The notes below the pieces were generated by a model. That model saw only the letters and a list, made by a program, of their open reading frames with translations, had not been told where the DNA came from and did no database searches. DNA of 64,000 nt. It comes from Persicaria tinctoria (lineage: Eukaryota > Streptophyta > Magnoliopsida > Caryophyllales > Polygonaceae). The DNA is taken from positions 82,527,160 through 82,591,159 of the forward strand of contig JBANSL010000005.1 of NCBI GenBank assembly GCA_037127255.1, in the 5' to 3' direction. Within the stretch, counting starts at the first letter, position 1; each line of letters begins with the position of its first letter. Both the position numbers and the translations under genes were made by a program. Positions 22,634-33,011 of this stretch are shown piece after piece.

Positions 22634-25600
22634 GAATATATGCTATTGGAATTGTCGCGGCCTAAAAAGGCGGAATTTCTGGACAAATACGAAACTATTC
22701 TGTAGAAATAACTATATCAACATTTTAGCTCTTTTAGAAACTAAAACCAATAAACCTCCGCCGGATTACTCGTGGAAGAAATGCGGGTTCTCGAACATCG
22801 CCTTCGACCCGGCCATTGGCTTCTCGGGTGGGATCTGTCTGCTTTGGAGGGATCTCCCACCAAACGAGGGTGTAATCTCGCTCGTTTCAGTAAATCATAG
22901 ATATATACATATCGACTACCATGACTGTAGTTTAAACAAAACGTTTGCTTTCATTATTGTCTATGCCCCTCCTGATTTTGCTTCAAAAGATTCCTTCTGG
23001 GAGTCTCTCACCCTGTATTCCTCCCATTTAGTCACCCCCTTCTGTATTCTGGGCGATCTCAATGAGATTGCCATCCCGGACGACAAACTGGGAGGCATTA
23101 CCCCGTCTCATAGGAGGTTCCTTAGGCTTCAAGAGCTCAAAAACAACCTCTTGCTCCAAGATGTCCCAACTCACGGGGGTAACTATACCTGGCAGAGAAA
23201 AAAGACTGGCTCACCAAACAACAGTTTTGCCAAACTGGACCGACTGCTCGCACAGAGTGAAGTAATTTCAGCCTATGACGGCCTACGGGTGAAGATTCAC
23301 CCCTTCACGTCCTCTGATCACGCTCCGATTGCTATTGACCTACGTTCCCCGGCGCGTCTCCATAAGAAACCCTTCCATTTCGAATTAGCATGGACGACAA
23401 AACCGGAGTTTAAGAATATTGTAAAACAAGCGTGGCGCGTTAACCCAACGGGTTCCAACCTGTTTAAATTGGTCAAAAAGACGACCTTACTTAAAAAACT
23501 GGCTAAAAAATGGCACAAGCGTACTTTCAACAACATCCACAAACAGATCTACCAAACCGATGAAGAGATCCTGCGCTTACAACAGATTCTAATTAAAAAC
23601 CACAAACCGGACATTGCTATACGACACAACAGACTTCAAAACAAAAGGGAAAGAATGCTCGACTTCCAAAGGCGATATTGGAGCCAAAGAGCCAAACTCA
23701 AACACGCAAAATTAAATGAGCCAAACTCAGCTTATTTCCACCGAATCGCCTCGGCAAGACGGGGAAAAAAAATTATTAAACATCTAACCTCGGAATCAGG
23801 ATTGCATCTAACTGATCATAGTCTAATAAGAAAAGAGTTCGCGTCATGCTTCTCGTCCCGCTTTAAGTCTTCTTACAACCATGACATTTCCTTCAGCAAC
23901 GACCTTGACGTTATCGGTACTGAGATCTCGGAGGATGAGAATTCTTTCCTAACCTCTGCAGTTACAAATGGCGAGGTCAAAAACGCCCTGTTCTCCATTA
24001 AACCAGACAAGGCACCGGGTCCTGACGGTATGCCGACAGGTTTCTACCAAACCTACTGGGACATTGTTGGTCCATCTGTCATAAAGGCGGTGAAGGCCTT
24101 TTTTCAATCGGGGAAAATGCTTCGTCAAATAAACAATACTTTCATTACCCTGATCCAAAAGAAAGATAACCCTGAAACAGTCAATCATTTTAGACCAATC
24201 AGTCTATGCTCTACAGTTTACAAAATTATTTCCAAAATTCTCACCAACAGGTTATCAAAAGTTTTCAATAGACTAATCCACCCTCTGCAAAGTGCGTTCA
24301 CTAAAGGCAGATCCATTCAGGATAACATTCTGATTGCACATGAAATTTTTCATTCATTCAGAATCTCCAAAGCTAAATGTGGCTACATGGCAATCAAACT
24401 AGACATAGAGAAGGCATATGACCGAATCGAGTGGCCATTCCTTTTCGCCGTTCTACAGAAGTTCGGTTTTGATGAGTTATTTATTCTTTGGATCAAAGAA
24501 TGTGTACAAACAGTTTCTTATTCTGTTCTTATAAATGACGAACCATCTTCTCCATTCATATCATCTAGGGGTTCGAGACAGGGTGACCCTCTCTCTCCCT
24601 TCCTTTTTATCCTCACAGCCGAGGTGTTGGCTAGGACCCTTCATCGTCAGACAACTGTCTCCAAGGATCTTGGTTTCTGTCTTGGGAGGGGGGGAGGGGG
24701 TGTTAGGGTCCCGTTTCTGGCTTTCGCAGATGATATTATGCTTTTCGGTAAAACCAACCAGACAACATGTAACAATCTATTGCACACAATCCGCCGATTC
24801 TGTCTTATCTCGGGACAAAAAGTTAATTTGAACAAATCCAGCTTCCAAGTTTCAGCTGGAACTACAGCATCAGCAGTGAATACTATTTCCACTACTCTGG
24901 GAATCCCACAAACCAATAATCTTGAAAAGTACCTTGGGTGCCCGATCATTAACGGAAGGGTTAATCGCGATACCTTCGCGGACATTATACTTAAAGCTAA
25001 ACAACAAATGTCCAAATGGAAAGCTTCTTCTCTGTCAGCTGAGGGGCGTAAGGTTCTCATTAAGTCCAACCTCAGTGCCCAACCAATCTTCATTATGCAA
25101 GCATTCATGCTCCCCTCTTCGATTCTGCATGTACTAGATAAAGTCTACAGACAATTCTTTTGGAACAAAGGGCCAAATGCGACTCCTCTTGTCAGTTGGG
25201 ACAAAATCTGCTCAGATATCTTGTCTGGTGGCTTGGATATTTACAAAGCGGAGACTATGAACCTAGCACTACAAATGAAATTGTTATGGAAGATTATTGC
25301 GGAGCCTACCAATATATGGGTTAGGGTCATCTCTGCAAAATACCTAAAAGGGGCAACGCTTTTGGATTATACTAAGAAAGGCAACACTTCGTGGCAATGG
25401 TCCAAACTGGTAGCCATCAGGCATTTATTCAGACCGGGGCTGCGCTGGTCTATTGAGGATGGGCGCTCAGTTAAGTTCTGGACGGATAACTGGGCCCTCA
25501 ACACCCCATTATCAGATTCTGCTTTGGTACCAATCGAGGGTGCAACGGCGAGTTGGTCTGTAGACCGATTTATTACCAATGATAATAAATGGGATATCGA

Positions 25601-26825
25601 CGCCATAAACATTGGGTTACAGAGTTTGCTCACTCCAGCTATCATTAAGAATATCACAGATATAAAACTCCCAGATAACCTTTTTCCCGACAGGCTCTAT
25701 TGGGGGCCTAGTAGGGATGGCTGGTTCTCAACTAGCTCGGCCACATCTATCATCCCGCTACACGATGGGGACCCTCGTTTCGATTGTCATTGGCTCTGGA
25801 AACTAGACATTCCTCATAAGATCAAACACTTCCTTTGGAAAATAGCTCGTGATGGTCTGCCAACGTCAGATCGCCTACAACGCTCTCATGTGGCGGTTCC
25901 GTCGAGTTGCTGCTTCTGTGGCGGTTCAACAGAGTCTACCTACCATCTTCTGCTACAATGCCCCATGACCATTGCACTTCTTGCGAATCTTCGCATTACT
26001 TTCCCAAGTCCCCATGGCTTAGATATCAACACTAAACCTAACACAATCCTTAATCAAATCTATAATTCCGTTGGTAAGAAAGCTACTAACAATCTAGCTT
26101 TCGCTTTGTGGAGTCTCTGGTTCTTTAGAAACCAGTTGGTATTTCAACACACCACATCGACTTCTTGTCAGGCAATTGCGCTTTTCTGTAACTCTAGCCA
26201 GAGGACTTGGGCGGATCGCTTGGATAAAATAGACGACACTAACAATAGGATATCTAACGTACCCTCAAGGGGCATTAACATCGGATCTACTGTCTCCGGG
26301 ATGCCCAGGAACCAATCTCAAGCTTGGGAAAAACCTCCATTAGGTCATCACAAGCTTAACTTCGACGGCTCTCACTGCCAGTTCGGGGCGGGTTCGTAAG
26401 GCTTTGTCATTCGCGACCATCTAGGGCAATTATGTTCGCTCGGATCGGGCATTTGCAATAATACATCAGCGGTGTACGCTGAAGCCTTAGGCCTTCATAT
26501 GGGGGTTGCTAGGGCTAAGTTGATGGGCATTCAAAATCTCTTAATAGAGGGAGACTGTTTGGTCGTCATAAAAGCTCTCATGGGCGACTGGTCGTGCCCT
26601 TGGAATATCGAGCTGTTGATGGCTGATACGACTATAAATAGTAAATTTATCGCTAATGTTGCTATTCGTCATGTTTTCAGGGATTCTAATGCGGTTGCTG
26701 ACAGGATTGCGCGTCTGGCTTACTGCATCCCTTCCGATGATAGCTTGGCTACTGATCCAGAACTTCGGGTTCTCATCCGCTCGGACGCTCTAGGAAAGAA
26801 GCCTGCTCGGCGGCGGTTTTCCTAA
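22632..26825 (+). pseudogene. LINE ORF2: endonuclease, reverse transcriptase, RNase H
   Basis: Reads as one frame of about 1397 codons apart from a TAA at 26397-26399. Order: an AP-like endonuclease in the first about 240 residues (MNICYWNCRG, LLETKTN, ILGDLNEI, SSDHAPI); reverse transcriptase at about 450-740 (FRPISLCSTVYKI, KLDIEKAYDRIEW, SRQGDPLSPFLF, AFADDIMLFGK); a zf-RVT zinc domain at about 1060-1130 (CCFCGGSTESTYHLLLQC); and a C-terminal RNase H (NFDGS, then YAEALGL, IEGDC, RDSNAVADRIAR). It nicks target DNA and copies its own mRNA there. The stop falls just after the first catalytic Asp of RNase H, so the read protein would lack most of that domain but keep endonuclease and reverse transcriptase. 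Confidence 0.95.
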
Positions 26826-26841
26826 CTCTTATCTTGCTTCC

Positions 26842-26858
26842 AAAAAAAAAAAAAAAAA
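26842..26858 (+). other. LINE poly(A) tail
   Basis: Seventeen As directly before the right target-site copy mark the LINE 3' end. Confidence 0.93.
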
Positions 26859-27344
26859 TAGTAATGTTATAGCTTTGGTCTCCTCCTCCCATTCGTATAT
26901 ATGACAGCAAAGATGCAAACTTTCATAGTAATTAAACTAATTGTATTGCAGGTAGTCGGTGATTCAATCTGAAATTCATATACAATAAACAACCCTTTCA
27001 TCCAATCCCATGACAGTGGTAATATAAAGTATCATATAAAACTAGGATTAAGATCTAAGCAAATTAGGGACTATTATGCAGCTGCTTGTTTATTCAATTA
27101 AAAACTAGCGTAAGCCTTTAATTGGATCCAAGCAAAGTAGGCGGATCCCTCACCTCGATTATAGATTACCTCTTACTGTGAAACGGTTCCCACGGACAAC
27201 GTCAATGAAGTTGCCTGTTTTTTCATACAATCCGCACACTCGATCGAACACCGACTCTCCATGTTCGATTGACACAATTTTGCAATTAGCAATAAAGCAA
27301 GCTTTAATGGCATCCCCACTCAAATACTCCGTATATATTTGTGA

Positions 27345-27740
27345 TAATTTTATGGGTAAATTACAGAAAACCACCCTTAAAATATGTGAGTTTTCACAAA
27401 ACCACCCTTAAAATAATTTTTTACAGAAAACCACCCATAAACCTATTTTTCTTTCAAATAACCACCCTTAACCCTTATTTTTATGTGTAAAAAGTGTTTT
27501 AAAATTTTTAACTTCTCATTTTTTTGTATTCAAAGTAGCCTAATTATATAATAAAATAACCAAAACATTTAAGAAAATATAAATTTTTTTAAAAAAAACT
27601 ATAGCTTTTTACAAATAAAAATGGTCATGGGTGGTTCTTTGAAAGACAAGTAAATTTATGATAAACTTTTATTTTAAGGGTGGTTTTGTGCAAACTCACC
27701 TATTTTAAGGGTGGTTTTCTGTAATTTACCCTAATTTTAT
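27345..27740. mobile_element. 378-bp MITE with 9-bp target duplication
   Basis: Body 27354-27731 starts GGGTAAATTACAGAAAACC and ends with its complement (GGTTTTCTGTAATTTACCC). It is flanked by the exact 9-bp repeat TAATTTTAT (27345-27353 and 27732-27740). CCACCCTTAAAA units repeat inside each arm. A 9-bp duplication is the Mutator (MULE) hallmark. No coding capacity. A larger relative lies at 30233-31328. The spacer 26876-27344 holds no recognised gene. Confidence 0.92.
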
Positions 27741-28849
27741 TACACATTTTCGATATAAGATTCTTTATCAAATTAACCCTAGTGTGATTCATAAATTAAG
27801 AGTTTGATTTGACTTTAGAGTAAATTATAGAAAAAATGATGCGCTTCTCAATTACAAATTAAAAATTAATAAATTCAAATATTAATATCTTTGTGTGTGC
27901 AAAAGCTGCACACACATTGGAGTATAGTAGTCTATAGACACTATACGAAAATGAGAACTAATTAGCGTCTATAGTGAGTAGAAGTTGTCAACGCATTGGA
28001 GTATGAAGTTGAACGAAAACAAACTAATAATGTAGCAATTTAATTAGTCCCTGTCAAGAGGGGTTACTAATATATTTATATATGACCACATTGAGGCTAA
28101 TGTCATGTGCAATGGCTACATCAATGTAGGGTGAAATTTCAAAACTTGATATTTTACCATTACCAATCAATTACATTTATTCTATATAAACTTTTAATTT
28201 ATAAGTGTTTAGCATAATGTATCAATCTTGAAGGATTTTAAGAGTCTTAACTAATCATTTTTTTTTTGTCATTTTTCTTGAATTCTCTTTTTTTTTTTCT
28301 TCTTTTTCCTTCAATTCTCTTTTTTTCTTTAATTTTACTAACTATCTATATCTATATCTATATAAACTCTTAATTTAGAAGTGTTTAGGATGATATGTCA
28401 ATCTAATATAACTATTGAGCTTAATCAAATTTATTTACTAACTATTGGATTTAATTCAAAACATTGAATATAACTATTGATTATGGGTATGACACATCAC
28501 ATTTAAACAATGTTATAATGATATTGATATTATTATTACAGATTAATTTCAAATATCTATATTTATGTATTATAATTTACATAAGGTTTTTTTAAAAAAA
28601 ATTCTGAGATAATTATAAGATAAATTTATTGTAAAGTTTTTTTTTTATCTTAACATTTATCAATATTTTATAATATTTTTATATATAATATTTTAGTTTA
28701 AAAAAAACGCACCTGGCACAGGAATTGTACTAGTTAGTTACCAATTAAGTTGGTAGAATGGTTTATATGGTTGGTAATGGTATGAAGGTAATAAGAACAT
28801 ACATAAATGACTCAAACCTTATTGTTAATCTTTATAGAATAATAGTAAT
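27741..28849. other. AT-rich spacer, no gene seen
   Basis: Low-complexity AT-rich DNA with T-runs. No coding frame, RNA gene or element end was recognised. Confidence 0.5.
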
Positions 28850-29220
28850 TCATTAAGGTGAAAAGATAGATGCTTTTGAATAAAGAGATGGCACGACAAG
28901 ACCCATATTCTATTACTATGCATAGGACTACTAAGGTGAAAAGATATATGCTTTTATTAATAGACACGTGATTCGACTTTGATATTTAAGGGGTTGACTC
29001 TCCCACTCACAATGGTTTTTGATTGAAGAGCTACAAGTACATGCATTTATTAATAGACACGTGATTCACTTTAATAAAAGTAACGTAGGAGTTTATGCGT
29101 TGTCATGTGCTGTTCAATTTGGTAGTTGGTAGAAATTCTAATTCCTACAGTACACCGGAAGCTTAACTTGGGCTAAGTTAGGGCTAACGACGACAGTATA
29201 TCTGTATATGATGACATGAG
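28850..29220 (+). repeat. diverged fourth copy of the 1.2-kb tandem unit
   Basis: It shares the start AAGGTGAAAAGATA...GCTTTT, the GAAGAGCTACAAGTACAT stretch and GTAGAAATTCTAATTCCTAC with the units at 14609-18102, with many indels and internal duplications. It lies about 9 kb from the array, so the family is dispersed as well as tandem. Confidence 0.75.
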
Positions 29221-29499
29221 AAAGGGGAATCACGTATATATGTAACCCGGCCATGTGGAAGATTCAAATTTGATCGAGTGTGAGTGTGAGTTGAAAACAA
29301 TTGAATTGATCATCATTGTACCTAAAGACTTTATAAATTAGGTGGGTGATTCTTCATCGATGATTTACGACCACGATAAACCTAAATACTAGAGTAGGAT
29401 ATGTAACTTTTATTAATCTGGGTGTCAAAAAGTAGAAATTGATGTCCATGAATGACAACCGTACAGTTGAGAATAACACACCTAAATAAAGGTGTTCAA

Positions 29500-30223
29500 C
29501 TGATTTCAGCACAATGAAATGACTGCGATTGTTACCAATAATCAATCAAGAGTCCAATTCATTTGATTGCATTGCAGCTCCCCTCTCCCATGGATTCCAG
29601 CTCTCCTCTCCTCTTCTTTCTGTCTTCAAATGCTCACTCTCTTTCTCCCTCTTCTGTCCGCATAAGAACCCTTTTTACTTAATTACTCCTGAGAAAGTCG
29701 AGATCTGTACCCCTCCGTTTTCGAAGCCAACAAGGCCGAGACTTCTCCGAGCGCACCACCTCCTTCCTCCCGCCCTGTTTCCGAGTAGGTGGGATTTCGA
29801 TTTTATCTTCTTTTCCAGTTCGATAATCTCCTTCAAGCGCTTCCTTACCTCTCCCTAGGCCTCATCTCGCGACTGTAATCTCGCGACTGTCCATGGGTGA
29901 GTTTGGGTCGGAGAAGACCCGCCGGCCGGCCCTGGGTTTTCTCCTTTCTCTTCCCTTCTTCTTCCCCTCGGATTCCAGATCTCTTCTTCCTTTCAATTCA
30001 TATGGGCCTATTTTCCGGGTTGGTGGATCCGGATCCTCCCTCTTCCGGGTTTCGGTTTTGGGGAGAGTGGGTTTCGGTTCGGCTTGCTGGGTGAATCCGG
30101 GTTTTTGTATTTGTGACTGTGAGCAGTGAGTTTGGGCTTCACTCTGGGCCGGATCCGACTCTTGTTGGATTGGGCCTGTTTTGTGTTGTTGTTATGTTAT
30201 TGTTAAGTTGTTGCTGGGTTATA
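29500..30223 (+). other. CT-rich leader-like sequence
   Basis: Pyrimidine-rich DNA with CAGATCT words, in style like 980-1216 and 40690-41200, ending near a donor-like ATGG|GTGAGT (about 29893). Open frames are short and lack motifs. It may be a gene 5' end or the leader of an unrecognised LTR element. Confidence 0.3.
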
Positions 30224-31337
30224 TATATTATAGGGTAAACGGCATAAAATCACCCTTTAAATATGACGTATTGCTCAAAACCACCCCTTAAATTCAATAT
30301 TGTAGAAAACCACCCTTTATAAAGTCTCCAATTGCAAATAGCCACCCAACCCTCTTGTTCTGTTAAGTTAGTGTTAATATACTTAGGATTACAATTATAC
30401 CCTTTATCTTTTATTATATTTTAATCTATGGCATAGTTAAAAAAATAAAATATTCCCACTTCCACCCTCCCCAAAATAGTGAAACCCTATCCCATCACCA
30501 CCCAAATTGCAGCCTGTACACATCTCTGCCTCCAAATCTCCATTGATTTAGCCCAACTCTAAACATTGTTAATATATCCTTGATTCAAATTGATTTCTTA
30601 ATTACAAGAGACATAATTAGAGGGGGGTAGATCTATCATGAATATGGATCGACATCATCTGCTTAGAAGCGAGGACATTGATCATCTCATGCTTGTCATT
30701 GGGATTTAGTTTGCAAGAAAATTTGATGCATCTCTCCAGATCCAAGTTACTACATTTAAATTCACATTCGATTTTTCACTTTCATTATTCGGTGCCTTGT
30801 CTTGACGATAAGAATTAAAAATTCGAGTCCTGCAAGCGCCATTGAAATTAAGGGCTTTCTCCAAAAGATGAGCAGGATCGAAATCAAGTCGAGAACTAGT
30901 GTTTGATTGAATCTATAAGTTGAGTTTTGCAGGGTTTGGGTCTTCAATGGTAGGTTCTAGGGTTTCGGGTGTGTCATACTTCTCTCATACAACCCCTAAC
31001 AATGGTTGAAATCGAAGGAATTGAACGGATGTACGTGTTTTGATTTCGTTTTTTCAATGATTTGAGTGGATTTTGGTCTTTAATTTAGATGAATTTGAAA
31101 GGGGGTTTTGGTCTTGATTTCAGTGGCATATAAGTGAAAATTGGATATTTAAACAAGGGTATTTTTGTCATTTTCATTCAGATTTACACAGAAACTTAAC
31201 GGAATTGAAGAGCGGGTGGCTATTTGCTAACTAAGACTTTATAAAGGGTGGTTTCCTGCAATATTGAATTTAGGGGGTGGTTTTCAGTAATATGCCCCAT
31301 TTAAGGGGTGGTTTTCTGCAGTTTACCCTATATTATA
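30224..31337. mobile_element. 1.1-kb Mutator-type MITE with 9-bp target duplication
   Basis: Body 30233-31328, flanked by the exact 9-bp repeat TATATTATA (30224-30232 and 31329-31337). The terminal inverted repeats are about 120 bp (GGGTAAAC... against ...GTTTACCC), roughly 80% alike, built from AAAACCACCCC units. The terminal sequence matches the 378-bp MITE at 27354. The inside shows no transposase; it has gene-like GT-rich patches but no recognised product. Confidence 0.92.
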
Positions 31338-31375
31338 TGTTATGTTTATATGTTGTGATTTCTATTATTGTTAGT

Positions 31376-31376
31376 C

Positions 31377-31425
<49 letters not shown>
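31376..31425 (-). repeat. (TAA)n tail of the non-LTR element
   Basis: About 16 TTA units (TAA on the minus strand) begin about 10 nt after the stop codon of the minus-strand protein. This is the position of the 3' simple-repeat tail seen in some non-LTR retroelements. Confidence 0.85.
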
Positions 31426-31435
31426 TAATAACAAT

Positions 31436-32500
31436 TTACAAGAAATTAGTGGGTAGCCGAGATACTATCTGGGCACCCACTCCCTTAGCGATAACAAAGC
31501 TTAGTCTAGTAAAAATATAAGTGGCAGCCCGAGCCCCAGCATCTTGAGATACCGAGAATTTCTGAATCCGCTTCAGCAAAGCTACAGCATCTGTATCTAA
31601 CTCCTCCAACGAAGAGAAGGAGAAGGGTAAGAAACCATACCCAGCTGTCGTGCACAACTCACGATACTTGGCACACTTACGTCGGGCAGCATCAACAACA
31701 ACACGACCAGGCACAAAGTCAGACATTGCAGACTGAGTCAAGGGGGATGATCCCGTCAAATCAACACACACATCCCGCCCCCTGTCCCAGGAATAAAGGA
31801 GCAGATCCGCCGGACGAAGGGGCTTATCATGCCCGTCAATCAAACCGATATCAACCTCCTTACCAGCAGAAATCCCAGCTCTATAGCAGATATCCAATAA
31901 AGTGTCGCGAACGAGGTTGTGTCGATGTTTAATACCCACAGTACCAGCACATGACACAGCATGATCGCCATAAACATCACCCTCAAAGACACGAGAACAA
32001 GCTGGGCAGGGCCTAGGCACCGTGAACAAAGGAACACCCAGTCGATAGCTAAGCACACTACGATATGTCCTTCCATTCATAACCTGCCCCAGCCCAGAAA
32101 TAGGTACTGCACGCAGCCAATCAGGGGAGTGAGCATCCTGTTGAGACTTCCATAATGCCACCTTCCGCGAAGTCAAAGAGAAAGCAGATTCCGATGTAGC
32201 AGCAACCTTCGCAAAATATATATCTGCCAATTTCTTCATAAGTTTAGGGGCAGCGATTTCGCTAGGATTGCGTAGAAAGTCAGAACCCGTGATCTCATTA
32301 AAAGCACGACAAGCGTCATCAAAAGTAGGGCCAGCATCAGTGATACCAGAAGGACGTAAGAGCTTAGCCTGCAATTCAACAGATTGCAAACGAGACGCCA
32401 CAAATGCATAATGTAGGACATCCCCCGCAACACAAACTCCAAGTCCACCAAACTGAAAAGGGAAGGTGGCAAGGCGCCACTGCCAATCCCTTAAAATATA
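31436..32500 (-). pseudogene. non-LTR retroelement 3' end: CCHC finger and nuclease-like domain
   Basis: The frame is open from about 32500 down to TAA 31436-31438; the first in-frame start used by a reader (GTG 32401) is not native, as coding similarity continues upstream (WQWRLATFPF, FGGLGV). In the 321 residues from 32401: a conserved block around 101-122 (ISGLGQ...YRLGVPLF), a zinc motif CPAC...H...C at 132-151, RHN at 160-162, and a PD-(D/E)xK-like signature (E182, RPAD 196-199, VDLTG 213-217). This architecture matches the C-terminus of non-LTR elements with a restriction-like endonuclease, which act downstream of a reverse transcriptase. The reverse transcriptase is missing (5' truncation at about 32500). 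Confidence 0.75.
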
Positions 32501-33011
32501 TATTTCTGGAGTTTTATAATAAATATATATTTCTGGAATCTTATGGATTATAAAAGTATTTGGAAATGATATTATTGGTATACATATTGTGTAATGATTT
32601 AGATATGTAATTTTTGGATTTTGGAAATGAAATATTAGTAAATTAGTTGATGATAAATTATTTAAAAAGGAATTTTCAAGTTTCCGGAAATATCTCTTAA
32701 ATGATTTATTGTTTGAAAACCAAAAATGTCGGAATTAATTATATAATATGATTTTAAGGTTTAAATGTTTAATATCGGGATTCGTTGTTTTGGTTTGGTA
32801 ATGTTAATTTTGGGAAGGAAGTTTGAAAGTTATTGTTGGTATGATTTTATCAATGAGTTTGATTGGAAGAATGATTTTGGTTGATGTTGATCATATAAGA
32901 AAGATTTTAGAAAATGGTTTTACCATCGATTGGTTTTGAGGATGTTTGGAATTGAACAAGGGGTTTCATCCCTTAAAACGTAACCTGAAAATCATAATTT
33001 TGGGCCGTTAC
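32501..33011 (+). other. possible right end of an old gypsy-type LTR
   Basis: The stretch ends GGGCCGTTACA, a sequence often seen at the 3' end of plant Ty3/gypsy LTRs. The preceding AT-rich 500 bp fits an LTR body, but no matching start, second LTR or target duplication was found. A 16-bp repeat AATATATATTTCTGGA occurs twice near 32495 and 32523. Confidence 0.3.

Larger units (their letters stand above)
22413..26875 (+). mobile_element. L1-type LINE with 17-bp target duplication
   Basis: The body (22430-26858) ends in 17 As (26842-26858) and is flanked by the exact repeat TAGTAATGTTATAGCTT at 22413-22429 and 26859-26875. It holds the tail of ORF1, a full ORF2 with one stop, and a 3' UTR of only about 15 nt before the poly(A). 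It is 5'-truncated inside ORF1, as usual for target-primed reverse transcription. The perfect target duplication and intact long frame argue for a young insertion. Confidence 0.96.
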
